Positions 1-5,999 are shown, numbered from the stretch's first letter. The stretch: DNA of 6,370 bases from Spirochaetota bacterium (GCA_017998475.1 JAGODA010000186.1:1-6370); one strand, 5' to 3'. Notes: a model not told the origin generated them from the letters alone. Numbers and translations: made by a program.

Positions 1-433
1 GCTCTCGTACGCGGTGCAGTCGGTCCTCAGACAGCGAAGGGACACGGGCATCTTCCTCGCGCCGGCCCAGACCAATACCGCGCAATCGCCCCTTACACTC
101 CGTCTCATGCTCGAGAACATAGAGAAGATGGCGTCCTCGCCCGTCACTCCCGCCGAGCTTTCCTGGGCCCGGCAGGCCATGATCAACAGCTACATATTCG
201 AATTCGAGACGCCTCTCTCCGTGCTCGAGAAATACATGACGGTCTACCAGATGGGGCTTCCTTTTTCGTATATCACCGACTACCAGCGCGGGATCGCCGC
301 GGTGGACGCCGACGGCGTGCGAGGCGCGGCGAAGACGCTCTTCGGTCCCGGCCCGGTGCGGCTCGTGCTGGGAGACGCGGCGTTGAAAAAGGAGCTGTCA
401 CGCTTCGGCGAAGTGGTGGTCGTGCGTCCCTGA
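1..433 (+). CDS. M16-family (insulinase-like) peptidase, C-terminal part only
   Basis: The reading frame is open from base 2 and begins with LSYAV, so the gene starts before the window; the Met encoded at position 14 is internal. About 143 residues are visible. They match the end of an M16 C-terminal domain: the LSYAV stretch corresponds to the conserved (R..)GLxYxV segment. It is followed by a helical region with the P-x-T-x-x-E-L pattern (PVTPAELSWAR), the 'GLPFSYITDYQRGIAAVDADGV' type helix-turn segment, and a final strand ending in LVLGD. M16 proteins pair an active zinc-binding (HxxEH) N-terminal half with a non-catalytic C-terminal half like this one. Whether this protein is catalytic or an inactive partner cannot be told, because the N-terminal half is outside the window. 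Gram-negative members are often periplasmic or membrane-attached. The stop codon TGA at 431-433 lies 1 bp from the stop of the convergent gene. Family assignment is fairly secure; substrate is unknown. Confidence 0.82.
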   Translation, partial: LSYAVQSVLRQRRDTGIFLAPAQTNTAQSPLTLRLMLENIEKMASSPVTPAELSWARQAMINSYIFEFETPLSVLEKYMTVYQMGLPFSYITDYQRGIAAVDADGVRGAAKTLFGPGPVRLVLGDAALKKELSRFGEVVVVRP

Positions 434-434
434 T

Positions 435-1298
435 TCAGAAGTTCTCCGAATTGCCGATGAACTCCTCGAGCCTGTTGGTGTCGCGGAGGATGGAGGTGAT
501 CTCGCGGATGGTGTTCTGTATCGAGGTCATGGCGTCCTGGAACTGCTGTTTTTCGGCGAAGGTGAGGTGCTTCATACCCTCCACGTCCTTCTCGCTGAGG
601 AAGAATTCGAGGTCGCGGAGGGCCTTGAGAAGCGAGCGGTAGAGATGCCTGATCGAACCGTGCATTTCCGAGAAGAAGATGAATCGCATCCTTCTGTCGT
701 CCTCGCCCAGCACCTCGAAAATCTCCCTTCCCGCCGTGTCGAGTTTGGACTGGTAATACGACAGCGAGCGCGGATAGTTGGTGAGCTCGCGATGGTTGTC
801 GATGACCTTCTCGATCCTCCGGATGCCGTCGATATCCATGTTCCTGAAGATGCCCGCCAGGGTCGACGCGTCCATGCGCTCCGTTTCGGGGACCACCTTG
901 GAATTCTTGATGTTCATCATTATTCCGTTAAGACGATCCCGGTGCGTTTTCATCATTTCCAGGCAGCGGTTGATGAACGCGGTCGGATCGAATACCGCCT
1001 CGTCCGATTCGTCGAAACCGTCGCCGTTTTCCGGAGATTGAGCGGCGCCGGAGCCGACGGCCTGCCCCTCCTCCCTGGCGAGATATTTCTGCTGCGCCAT
1101 GCGCTGCTGGTAGTAGGGGGCCGTTTTGGCGGGCGTGCGTATGATCTTGATGATCTCGATCTTTCTGTTTTCGCGGTTATAACGCAGGCCGAACATGTTG
1201 CCGTGGCTGTCGATGTACCGTTTGTTGAGGTCGTATACGGTAGCGCGCGAAGGGTCGACCTCCGAGATGTCGTTGATCCTGATGAATTGCGTCTTCAT
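435..1298 (-). CDS. Conserved-looking helical protein of unknown function, co-translated with PilZ protein
   Basis: This 287-aa protein is not one I recognise. Residues 1-55 look like a compact basic mixed domain (MKTQFIRINDISEVDP..., then a KIEIIKIIRT strand). Residues about 75-105 form a low-complexity acidic linker rich in G, S, E and D. Residues about 105-287 are predicted by eye to be almost all helix, with many charged heptad-like stretches (for example around 113-132, 157-172 and 205-235, ending in a long helix at 248-282). No signal peptide, membrane segment or catalytic motif is visible, so it is probably cytoplasmic. Its ATG (1298-1296) overlaps the stop of the upstream PilZ gene in an ATGA arrangement. 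No clear Shine-Dalgarno precedes the start, which suggests translation by coupling to the PilZ gene. That linkage makes a role in the same c-di-GMP pathway plausible, for example as a protein partner, but this is inference. The gene is real: it has GC-rich third positions, sensible composition and tight packing. Confidence 0.8.
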   Translation of the reverse strand: MKTQFIRINDISEVDPSRATVYDLNKRYIDSHGNMFGLRYNRENRKIEIIKIIRTPAKTAPYYQQRMAQQKYLAREEGQAVGSGAAQSPENGDGFDESDEAVFDPTAFINRCLEMMKTHRDRLNGIMMNIKNSKVVPETERMDASTLAGIFRNMDIDGIRRIEKVIDNHRELTNYPRSLSYYQSKLDTAGREIFEVLGEDDRRMRFIFFSEMHGSIRHLYRSLLKALRDLEFFLSEKDVEGMKHLTFAEKQQFQDAMTSIQNTIREITSILRDTNRLEEFIGNSENF

Positions 1299-1681
1299 GA
1301 TTTCGTTAAGGCCGACTCGTCGATCTCCTCGATGAGCTCGGAGAACTGTACCGCGATGTAGGCGTCCTCCTTCACTTTAACCGCGGCGTATTTCTGCGCT
1401 ATCTCGGACGGGTTGTTTTTAAGAAGCCCTGTGCGGACGATGGTCCCCGACACCTCGTATTTCGCGGTCTTCGTCCGGAAACGGAGCCGGACCGGCATGT
1501 TGATGGCGACCCTGGTGTCAGTCACCAGGAAGGCTCCGCCGCGGCTGAGGTCCAGCATGTGGCCCTTGCACTTAACGGGAACGGCCGAATCGATATCGAT
1601 TTCGTCGGGATTGCCCTCGAAGTAATCGAATTCAATCTTTTCGAAACACTGGTGGCGTCTGTACACCCTCTTTTCACTCAT
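1295..1681 (-). CDS. PilZ-domain c-di-GMP-binding protein
   Basis: This is a stand-alone PilZ domain of 128 aa starting MSEKRVYRRH. PilZ domains bind cyclic di-GMP and pass the signal to motility, adhesion, exopolysaccharide or transcription machinery. Both ligand motifs are present: the N-terminal RxxxR (R5 and R9 in RVYRR) and the D/NxSxxG motif (D44, S46, G49 in DLSRGG), followed by the expected beta-strands (AFLVTD, MPVRLRF, EVSGTIVR, YIAVQFSEL). The frame is open upstream to 1810, which would give 171 aa. I chose the start at 1681 because the PilZ domain begins there and GGGAAGG (1696-1690) sits 8 nt upstream. A strong promoter also lies between the two candidate starts, so the longer form would begin upstream of its own transcript. 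The stop overlaps the next gene's start by 4 bp (ATGA). It is the first gene of a two-gene unit, divergent from pyrG. The target of the signal is unknown. Confidence 0.88.
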   Translation of the reverse strand: MSEKRVYRRHQCFEKIEFDYFEGNPDEIDIDSAVPVKCKGHMLDLSRGGAFLVTDTRVAINMPVRLRFRTKTAKYEVSGTIVRTGLLKNNPSEIAQKYAAVKVKEDAYIAVQFSELIEEIDESALTKS

Positions 1682-1689
1682 CGAGAGCA

Positions 1690-1696
1690 CCTTCCC
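1690..1696 (-). promoter_or_regulatory. Ribosome binding site deciding the PilZ start
   Basis: Read on the minus strand this is GGGAAGG, 8 nt before the ATG at 1681. It is the strongest Shine-Dalgarno in the upstream region and supports the 128-aa form over the 171-aa form. Confidence 0.65.
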
Positions 1697-1719
1697 GTTG
1701 CGTCGGATATTGGAGATGA

Positions 1720-1740
1720 CCGGCACATGTATAGTGCCGG
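1720..1740. repeat. Perfect inverted repeat centred on the -10 element (candidate operator)
   Basis: The arms CCGGCAC (1720-1726) and GTGCCGG (1734-1740) are perfect complements with a 7-bp centre. Read on the minus strand, the centre is TATACAT, which is the -10 element of the PilZ-unit promoter. The palindrome therefore spans from just upstream of the -10 to about +1, the usual location of a repressor operator. It could also form a small hairpin at the extreme 5' end of the transcript only if initiation were further upstream than predicted. No known regulator's consensus is recognised. Confidence 0.55.
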
Positions 1741-1756
1741 ATGGGCCGGATGTCAA
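1728..1756 (-). promoter_or_regulatory. Sigma-70-type promoter of the PilZ unit
   Basis: On the minus strand there is a perfect -35 hexamer TTGACA (1756-1751), a 17-bp spacer and a -10 hexamer TATACA (1733-1728, 4 of 6 consensus positions). Transcription would start near 1721, giving a leader of about 40 nt that contains the Shine-Dalgarno at 1696-1690. The spacer overlaps a 9-bp tandem repeat: on the plus strand GCCGGATG occurs at 1736-1743 and again at 1745-1752. The promoter reads into the PilZ gene and its co-translated partner. The call is by pattern only. Confidence 0.65.
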
Positions 1757-1769
1757 GCCTTGTTTTGGC

Positions 1770-1804
1770 CCCCCGCGGTTTATCGGCGCCGCGTCCCGCG
1801 GGGG
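1770..1804. repeat. GC-rich 9-bp inverted repeat in the divergent intergenic region
   Basis: CCCCCGCGG (1770-1778) pairs perfectly with CCGCGGGGG (1796-1804) across a 17-nt loop that itself contains the palindrome CGGCGCCG (1784-1791). It lies about 14 bp upstream of the PilZ-unit -35 and more than 100 bp upstream of pyrG. No T-run follows on either strand and no gene ends here, so it is not a terminator. It could be a protein-binding site or an insulating structure between the divergent genes; no function is shown. Confidence 0.45.
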
Positions 1805-1807
1805 CGT

Positions 1808-1825
1808 CATGTAACATCCATGTAA
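1808..1825 (+). repeat. CATGTAA direct repeat, 11-bp period
   Basis: CATGTAA occurs at 1808-1814 and again at 1819-1825, so the copies are one helical turn apart on the same face of the DNA. The first copy also contains ATGT-A-ACAT, a small palindrome (1809-1817). Direct repeats with this period are typical of response-regulator sites. A site here could serve pyrG (about 95 bp upstream of its start codon) or the divergent PilZ promoter. A chance repeat is possible given the short length. Confidence 0.3.
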
Positions 1826-1891
1826 AATAATCGAATACCGGGCCGATGGAAAGAATAGTAATTGCCCGCGGTTCGATTATGTCACGATATG

Positions 1892-1897
1892 GATAAT
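1892..1897 (+). promoter_or_regulatory. Possible -10 element for pyrG
   Basis: GATAAT matches the -10 consensus at 5 of 6 positions and lies 22 bp before the pyrG start codon. No convincing -35 is found 16-18 bp upstream; TTGCCC at 1862-1867 is too far for this -10. Other weak candidates are AATAAT (1826-1831) and GATTAT (1875-1880). The pyrG promoter is therefore only tentatively placed. Confidence 0.22.
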
Positions 1898-1919
1898 CCC
1901 AACTGACAGGTTCCTTCCA

Positions 1920-3554
1920 ATGACCGGTAAAAATACGCGTTTCATTTTCGTAACGGGGGGAGTGTGTTCCTCCCTCGGGAAAGGCATCTCCACCGCCTCC
2001 CTGGGCCTGCTCCTCGAAGGGCACGGATACAGGGTATCGGCGGTCAAGATGGATCCCTACATCAATATCGACCCCGGCACCATGAGTCCCTTCCAGCACG
2101 GCGAGGTCTACGTCACCGAGGACGGCGCCGAGACCGACCTGGACCTTGGCTATTATGAGCGCTTCACGAGCGCGCGCCTTACGCGGAAGAATTCCGTCTC
2201 GACCGGGCAGATCTATTACACGGTGATAGAACGCGAGCGCCGCGGCGATTACCTGGGCCGAACCGTGCAGGTTATCCCGCACATCACCGACGAGATAAAG
2301 AGGCGCGTGTACGACGTGGCCTCGGACGAGGACCTCGATTTCCTGCTCGTCGAGATCGGCGGAACGGTGGGCGACATCGAGTCGATCCCCTTCCTGGAGG
2401 CGATACGGCAGATACGCCAGGAACTCACGCCGAGGCGGGTGCTCAATGTCCATCTTACGCTCATCCCCACCATCACGGTCGCCGGCGAGGCGAAGACCAA
2501 GCCGACCCAGCACTCGGTCAAGGAGCTCATGGAAATAGGGATCATTCCGGACATCCTGCTCTGCCGCACAAACCGGGCCCTCACCGACGAGATGCGGAGT
2601 AAAATCGCGCTCTTCTGCAACGTCTCGGAGCGAAACGTCATCTCCGCGGTTGACATCAAGAGCTCGATTTACGAGATACCCTACATGCTTCACGCAAACG
2701 GCTACGACGATATCGTCCTTGAACACTTCGGCATGGATAACAACGCGATCGACATCGCCGCGTGGGACAGGTTCTACGCATCGCTCACCAAGCCGCGGCA
2801 TACGGTCCGTATCGCGGTTGTCGGCAAGTACATCTCGCTTCAGGACGCCTACCGGTCGATCTACGAGGCGCTCCTTCACGGCGCCGTGGCGAATGAAGCC
2901 GCGCTGGAGATCGTGCGCATCGACTCGGAGGACATCGAAAAGTCGTGCGACGGCGGGCCCGAACAGCTTTTCCGGGGAATCGACGGTATCCTGGTGCCCG
3001 GCGGCTTCGGCAACCGCGGCATAGAGGGAAAGGTGGCCGCGATCGGATACGCGCGCACGGCGGGCATTCCGCTCTTCGGCATCTGCCTCGGTCTCCAGTG
3101 CGCGGTGATCGAGTTCGGGCGCAACGTCTGCGGCCTCGAAAACGCGAACTCATCGGAGTTCGATCCCCGCACGCCGAACCCGGTCATTTCACTGCAGGAG
3201 GAGCAGGAGATCATCGACAGGATGGGGGGGACCATGAGGCTCGGCGCGTACCTCTGCGAATTCAGGGAGGGAAGCGTCATCCGCGGCATCTACGGTACCG
3301 CCTCCGCCATGGAGCGGCACCGTCACCGATTCGAGTTCACTCTTAAATACCGGGAGATCTACGAGAAGAACGGCATGATCGCCAGCGGCATCCACCCGAA
3401 GAACAGCCTGGTGGAGACCGTGGAGATTCCGGCGCATCCATGGTTTGTCTGCACCCAGTATCATCCCGAGTTCAAATCGAAACCGACGGCGCCTCACCCG
3501 TTGTTCAGGGATTTCGTCCGCGCCGCCATAGAGAACGCCGGGAGCCGCGTCTAG
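1920..3554 (+). CDS. pyrG: CTP synthase (glutamine-hydrolysing)
   Basis: Converts UTP, ATP and glutamine to CTP, the last step of de novo pyrimidine nucleotide synthesis, as a cytosolic tetramer. At 544 aa it is full length (E. coli 545). The N-terminal amidoligase domain (about 1-290) opens with VTGGVCSSLGKG (P-loop K21). It also carries the KMDPYINIDPGTMSP block, the ETDLDLGYYERF metal-binding segment (D73, D75), LVEIGGTVGDIES (E145) and the KTKPTQHSV UTP-site segment. The class I glutamine amidotransferase domain (about 297-544) has the nucleophile C389 in GICLGLQ, the PGGFGNRG oxyanion loop, and the H515/E517 pair in QYHPEF. All key residues are present. Position 16 is Cys where Val is common, which should be neutral. 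The start is fixed by alignment to the family N-terminus; its Shine-Dalgarno is weak (AGG at 1908-1910, 9 nt away). It is transcribed away from the PilZ unit and is followed after 171 bp by rpoN. Confidence 0.98.
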   Translation: MTGKNTRFIFVTGGVCSSLGKGISTASLGLLLEGHGYRVSAVKMDPYINIDPGTMSPFQHGEVYVTEDGAETDLDLGYYERFTSARLTRKNSVSTGQIYYTVIERERRGDYLGRTVQVIPHITDEIKRRVYDVASDEDLDFLLVEIGGTVGDIESIPFLEAIRQIRQELTPRRVLNVHLTLIPTITVAGEAKTKPTQHSVKELMEIGIIPDILLCRTNRALTDEMRSKIALFCNVSERNVISAVDIKSSIYEIPYMLHANGYDDIVLEHFGMDNNAIDIAAWDRFYASLTKPRHTVRIAVVGKYISLQDAYRSIYEALLHGAVANEAALEIVRIDSEDIEKSCDGGPEQLFRGIDGILVPGGFGNRGIEGKVAAIGYARTAGIPLFGICLGLQCAVIEFGRNVCGLENANSSEFDPRTPNPVISLQEEQEIIDRMGGTMRLGAYLCEFREGSVIRGIYGTASAMERHRHRFEFTLKYREIYEKNGMIASGIHPKNSLVETVEIPAHPWFVCTQYHPEFKSKPTAPHPLFRDFVRAAIENAGSRV

Positions 3555-3619
3555 AAAGCGGCGCCCGATTCCCCGCGGAACATCCGCCCGGGCGGTCATG
3601 CCGGCCGTCCGGGGCGCCG
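3555..3619. repeat. Nested palindromes after pyrG
   Basis: CCGCCCGGGCGG (3584-3595) is a perfect 12-bp palindrome without a loop. It is nested inside an outer inverted repeat, CGGCGCCC (3559-3566) with GGGCGCCG (3612-3619). No run of T follows, so this is not a standard intrinsic terminator, although the GC-rich folded RNA could slow polymerase between pyrG and rpoN. Part of this may simply reflect high local GC content. Confidence 0.35.
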
Positions 3620-3641
3620 ACCCGTTCCAGGTAAATAATTA

Positions 3642-3670
3642 TTGCCTTGCCACGTCCGACGGAATAGTAT
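3642..3670 (+). promoter_or_regulatory. Candidate sigma-70-type promoter for rpoN
   Basis: TTGCCT (3642-3647) and TAGTAT (3665-3670) are separated by 17 bp, each matching consensus at 4 of 6 positions. They are preceded by an AT-rich tract at 3632-3643 that stands out from GC-rich surroundings and contains the palindrome AATAATTATT (3634-3643), like an UP element. The predicted start near 3677 gives a leader of about 49 nt before rpoN. It would allow rpoN-hpf-hprK to be expressed apart from pyrG. Confidence 0.35.
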
Positions 3671-3725
3671 TGATATCGAGGGGCCGGGTCCCGCTCGATC
3701 AAAGAAGGTACTGTTTACGGAGTGT

Positions 3726-5180
3726 ATGGCGGTCTCGATTAAAATCGGCTTGCAGCAGACGCAGCGTCTGGCGCTTACCCAGTCGCAGCTTCAGTCCATA
3801 GAGCTGTTGCAGCTCTCGTCGATCGAACTCGTTGAGGCGGTATCGAAGGAACTGCTGGAGAACCCGGTGCTGGAGGAGGAATACTCGAGCGCCATTCCTC
3901 CCGCGACGGAAGGAGATGGAGGTATGGCGGAGGGGGTAAGCCGAGAGCTTTCCGGGGACGAGTCCGTCTATTCCCGCAGAGAGGAGAAGAACATCACGTA
4001 CGAGGACTCGAGTGACAGCGGCTACCCGATCGCTCACGGTGACGACGACCGGGCGCGATCGTACATTGAAAACGCCGTCGCCCAGGAGGAGACGCTGAAG
4101 GGGCACCTGTTGTCGCAGGCCCGCATGGTCTCGCGCGACGACGCGGAGCTCGCCCTTTTCGAGGCGATCATCACCTCCATCGACGAGCGCGGTCTGCTGG
4201 CCGCCGACGTAGAAGAAATAGCCCTCAGCCAGAACGTCTCCGCGGAGGCGGTGGGCGCGGCCGTCCGTACCATCGCCTTTTTCGATCCTCCGGGGTGCGC
4301 CGCCTCCTCGATGAGGGAGAGCCTCCTTTATCAGGCCGAATCACGCTATCCGGACGATCGGCTGCTTCACGACATCATTCGCGATCATTTCGCAGGGCTC
4401 GAGCGCCTCGAGTATGAAAAAATCGCGCGCGCCCTGTCCGTTCCCGTGGACGAGATCATCGGGAAAACCCGGCTCATCCATACCCTGACGCCGTTTCCCG
4501 GCAGGCAGTTTGCCGTGAAGGACGTCCGCTATATCGTTCCCGACGCGGAGGTGCGGTGCGTGGACGGCGAGATCCTCATCACCATAAACGACGATTACGT
4601 CCCTCCGGTGCGCATTAACCGGTATTACGTGGACATGATGAAGAAAAAAAACATTGATAAAAACCTCAGGGAGTTTATCAAGGACCGGGTCCAGTCGGCC
4701 CGCTCGCTGTTAAAGGGCATTTCGAGCCGGCGCGACACCATCGCCAGGGTGACGGCGGTCGTAATGCAGCGGCAGAGCGAGTTTCTTCTGAAGGGACCCG
4801 GAAACCTCCGGCCGCTCACTCACTCGGAGGTGGCCGACGAACTCGGGCTCCACGAGTCGACGATCAGCAGGGCGACCAGCAACAAGTTCGTACAGACCCC
4901 GTGGGGGGTGTTCGAGCTGAAATACTTTTTCGCGTCGAAGCTCCGCCGGGACGATCCGGACGGCCTTTCGTCCGATACGATAATAAGCCTGGTGCGCGAG
5001 ATAGTGGCCGGCGAGGACGCCGAGAATCCGCTTAACGACGATGAAATACTGGCGATTCTGGAAAGCCGCGGGATCCGCCTTGCGCGGCGCACCATCGCGA
5101 AATACAGGGGGATACTGCACATACCCCCTTCGAATAAACGCAAAAAACTCAACAAGCTCAGGAGCGGGGGAAAAGCATGA
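3726..5180 (+). CDS. rpoN: RNA polymerase sigma-54 factor
   Basis: Directs RNA polymerase to -24/-12 promoters and needs AAA+ enhancer-binding proteins for open-complex formation. The 484-aa protein has all regions in order. Region I (1-52) holds the Q/L-rich LQQTQRLALTQSQLQ and LLQLSSIEL...ENPVLEE segments contacted by activators. An acidic linker (53-112) follows, then the core-binding region (about 120-300, with FDPPGCAA and TPFPGRQF). The DNA-binding helix-turn-helix is at 364-387 (ADELGLHESTISRATSNK, followed by TPWGVFELKYFF). The RpoN box is at 453-462, reading ARRTIAKYRG against the canonical ARRTVAKYRE; the final Glu is Gly here. The frame runs upstream to a TTG at 3642, but the family N-terminus and the candidate promoter favour ATG 3726. 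Its nearest Shine-Dalgarno, GGAG (3719-3722), is unusually close (3 nt), with AAGAAGG at 3702-3708 farther away, so initiation may be weak. The stop overlaps hpf by 4 bp. Confidence 0.97.
   Translation: MAVSIKIGLQQTQRLALTQSQLQSIELLQLSSIELVEAVSKELLENPVLEEEYSSAIPPATEGDGGMAEGVSRELSGDESVYSRREEKNITYEDSSDSGYPIAHGDDDRARSYIENAVAQEETLKGHLLSQARMVSRDDAELALFEAIITSIDERGLLAADVEEIALSQNVSAEAVGAAVRTIAFFDPPGCAASSMRESLLYQAESRYPDDRLLHDIIRDHFAGLERLEYEKIARALSVPVDEIIGKTRLIHTLTPFPGRQFAVKDVRYIVPDAEVRCVDGEILITINDDYVPPVRINRYYVDMMKKKNIDKNLREFIKDRVQSARSLLKGISSRRDTIARVTAVVMQRQSEFLLKGPGNLRPLTHSEVADELGLHESTISRATSNKFVQTPWGVFELKYFFASKLRRDDPDGLSSDTIISLVREIVAGEDAENPLNDDEILAILESRGIRLARRTIAKYRGILHIPPSNKRKKLNKLRSGGKA
5161..5170 (+). 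promoter_or_regulatory. Ribosome binding site for hpf inside rpoN
   Basis: GGAGCGGGGG within the last rpoN codons lies 6-12 nt before the hpf ATG at 5177. Together with the ATGA overlap it indicates translational coupling of hpf to rpoN. Confidence 0.5.
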
Positions 5181-5983
5181 ACATTACGATTACCGGGAGA
5201 AACTTTGAAGTCACTTCGGACGTGCGCGAATACGCCGAAAAGCGTATAAAGAAGATCGAGAAGTACTTCAACCAGCTCATGGAAGTGCTCGTCGTAATGA
5301 ACGTTCAGAAGCTGGACCACATCGTCGATATCCTGGTGAACGGTGATGGCGTACAATTCTACGCCATCCAGAAGGCGGGGGACATGTATTCGTCCATAGA
5401 CCTTATCATCGACAAGATGGAGAAACAGATATCGAGATACAAGGACCGGCAGAGCGACCACAAGGCGGCGGTCGCGCTTGAGATGGTCGAGAAGGTCGAC
5501 ATGGACAATCAGGGAGTCGACCTGCTCCTCAACCAGGTGAGCAACAAGCCCAAGACCGAGGTGGAGGCGTTTCTGGAGATGAAGCTCGAGAACAGGGACT
5601 TCATCCTGTTCAAGAAAGGCGTGGTCGACGTTAAAAGCGATCTGGACTACGCCAACAAGAATTACGCGGTGATATACAGGAGCGGAGAAGGGTTCAAGAT
5701 GGTGGAGGTCCCTTTCGAACAGATACGGGAGGCGCGGTTCGACCCCAGGAGTTTTATCGAATGCGATCTCCATGTCCAGAGCGATTCACCGGCGAAACCC
5801 AGGGTGAAGTTCACCCCGAAAGAGTGCTGTACGGACATCGAGAAGATCTCGCTCGCCGACGCGCTTCAGAAGCTTTCAGTCTCCGGCGGCGATTTCCTGC
5901 CGTTTTTCAACATCGAGACCAAATCGCTCAATGTAGTGTATAGAAAAGGCAAAAACTACGAGGTGATGGTGCCCGCGTTCTGA
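5177..5983 (+). CDS. hpf: Ribosome hibernation promoting factor, long form with a duplicated C-terminal domain
   Basis: Binds the small-subunit decoding and mRNA channel and silences idle ribosomes; the C-terminal domain of long forms dimerises to join two 70S into a 100S particle. Residues 1-98 are a clear HPF/YfiA (S30AE) domain, with NITGRNFEVT-like start, GDMYSSIDLIIDKMEKQ and RYKDRQSDH closely matching E. coli HPF. Ordinary long HPF ends near 180-190 aa; this one is 268 aa. Residues 119-180 resemble the S30AE C-terminal domain (KPKTEVEAFLEM, RDFILF, YAVIYRSGEGFKMVEV) with an insertion of about 10 residues. Residues 220-268 resemble it again and at canonical spacing (KISLADALQKL, GDFLPFFNIETK, LNVVYRKGKNYEVMVP). 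The linker between them carries C196 and the pair C217-C218. The ATG overlaps the rpoN stop (ATGA), so hpf is co-expressed with sigma-54, as in many Gram-negatives. The gene symbol is secure; the doubled domain is my reading and has no structural confirmation. Confidence 0.93.
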   Translation: MNITITGRNFEVTSDVREYAEKRIKKIEKYFNQLMEVLVVMNVQKLDHIVDILVNGDGVQFYAIQKAGDMYSSIDLIIDKMEKQISRYKDRQSDHKAAVALEMVEKVDMDNQGVDLLLNQVSNKPKTEVEAFLEMKLENRDFILFKKGVVDVKSDLDYANKNYAVIYRSGEGFKMVEVPFEQIREARFDPRSFIECDLHVQSDSPAKPRVKFTPKECCTDIEKISLADALQKLSVSGGDFLPFFNIETKSLNVVYRKGKNYEVMVPAF

Positions 5984-5999
5984 GGGAAACGGTCCATTC

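Noticed and set aside
567..1361. Long open frame on the plus strand opposite the helical-protein and PilZ genes
   Set aside because: It is a shadow of high-GC codon use on the other strand; its translation has no domain features, and it overlaps a well-supported gene completely.
1682..1810. 43-residue N-terminal extension of the PilZ protein
   Set aside because: The extension would start upstream of the TTGACA/TATACA promoter, lacks domain character, and a good Shine-Dalgarno precedes the internal ATG at 1681.
1674..2879. Minus-strand 401-codon open frame across pyrG
   Set aside because: It runs antisense through the conserved CTP synthase domain and the divergent promoter region; its composition (V, D, R rich) is typical of an antisense frame.
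3584..3595. CCGCCCGGGCGG as a pyrG terminator
   Set aside because: It is a loop-less palindrome and is not followed by a T-run.
3630..3645. Possible -24/-12 (sigma-54) promoter upstream of rpoN
   Set aside because: GG and TTGC are present, but the GG-to-GC spacing is 12 and not the required 10 bp, and the -24 block does not read TGGCAC.
3642..3725. 28-residue N-terminal extension of RpoN from a TTG codon
   Set aside because: The family N-terminus begins at the ATG at 3726, and the TTG overlaps the candidate -35 element.
4820..5773. Minus-strand 317-codon open frame across rpoN and hpf
   Set aside because: It is antisense to two unmistakable genes and shows no recognisable domain.
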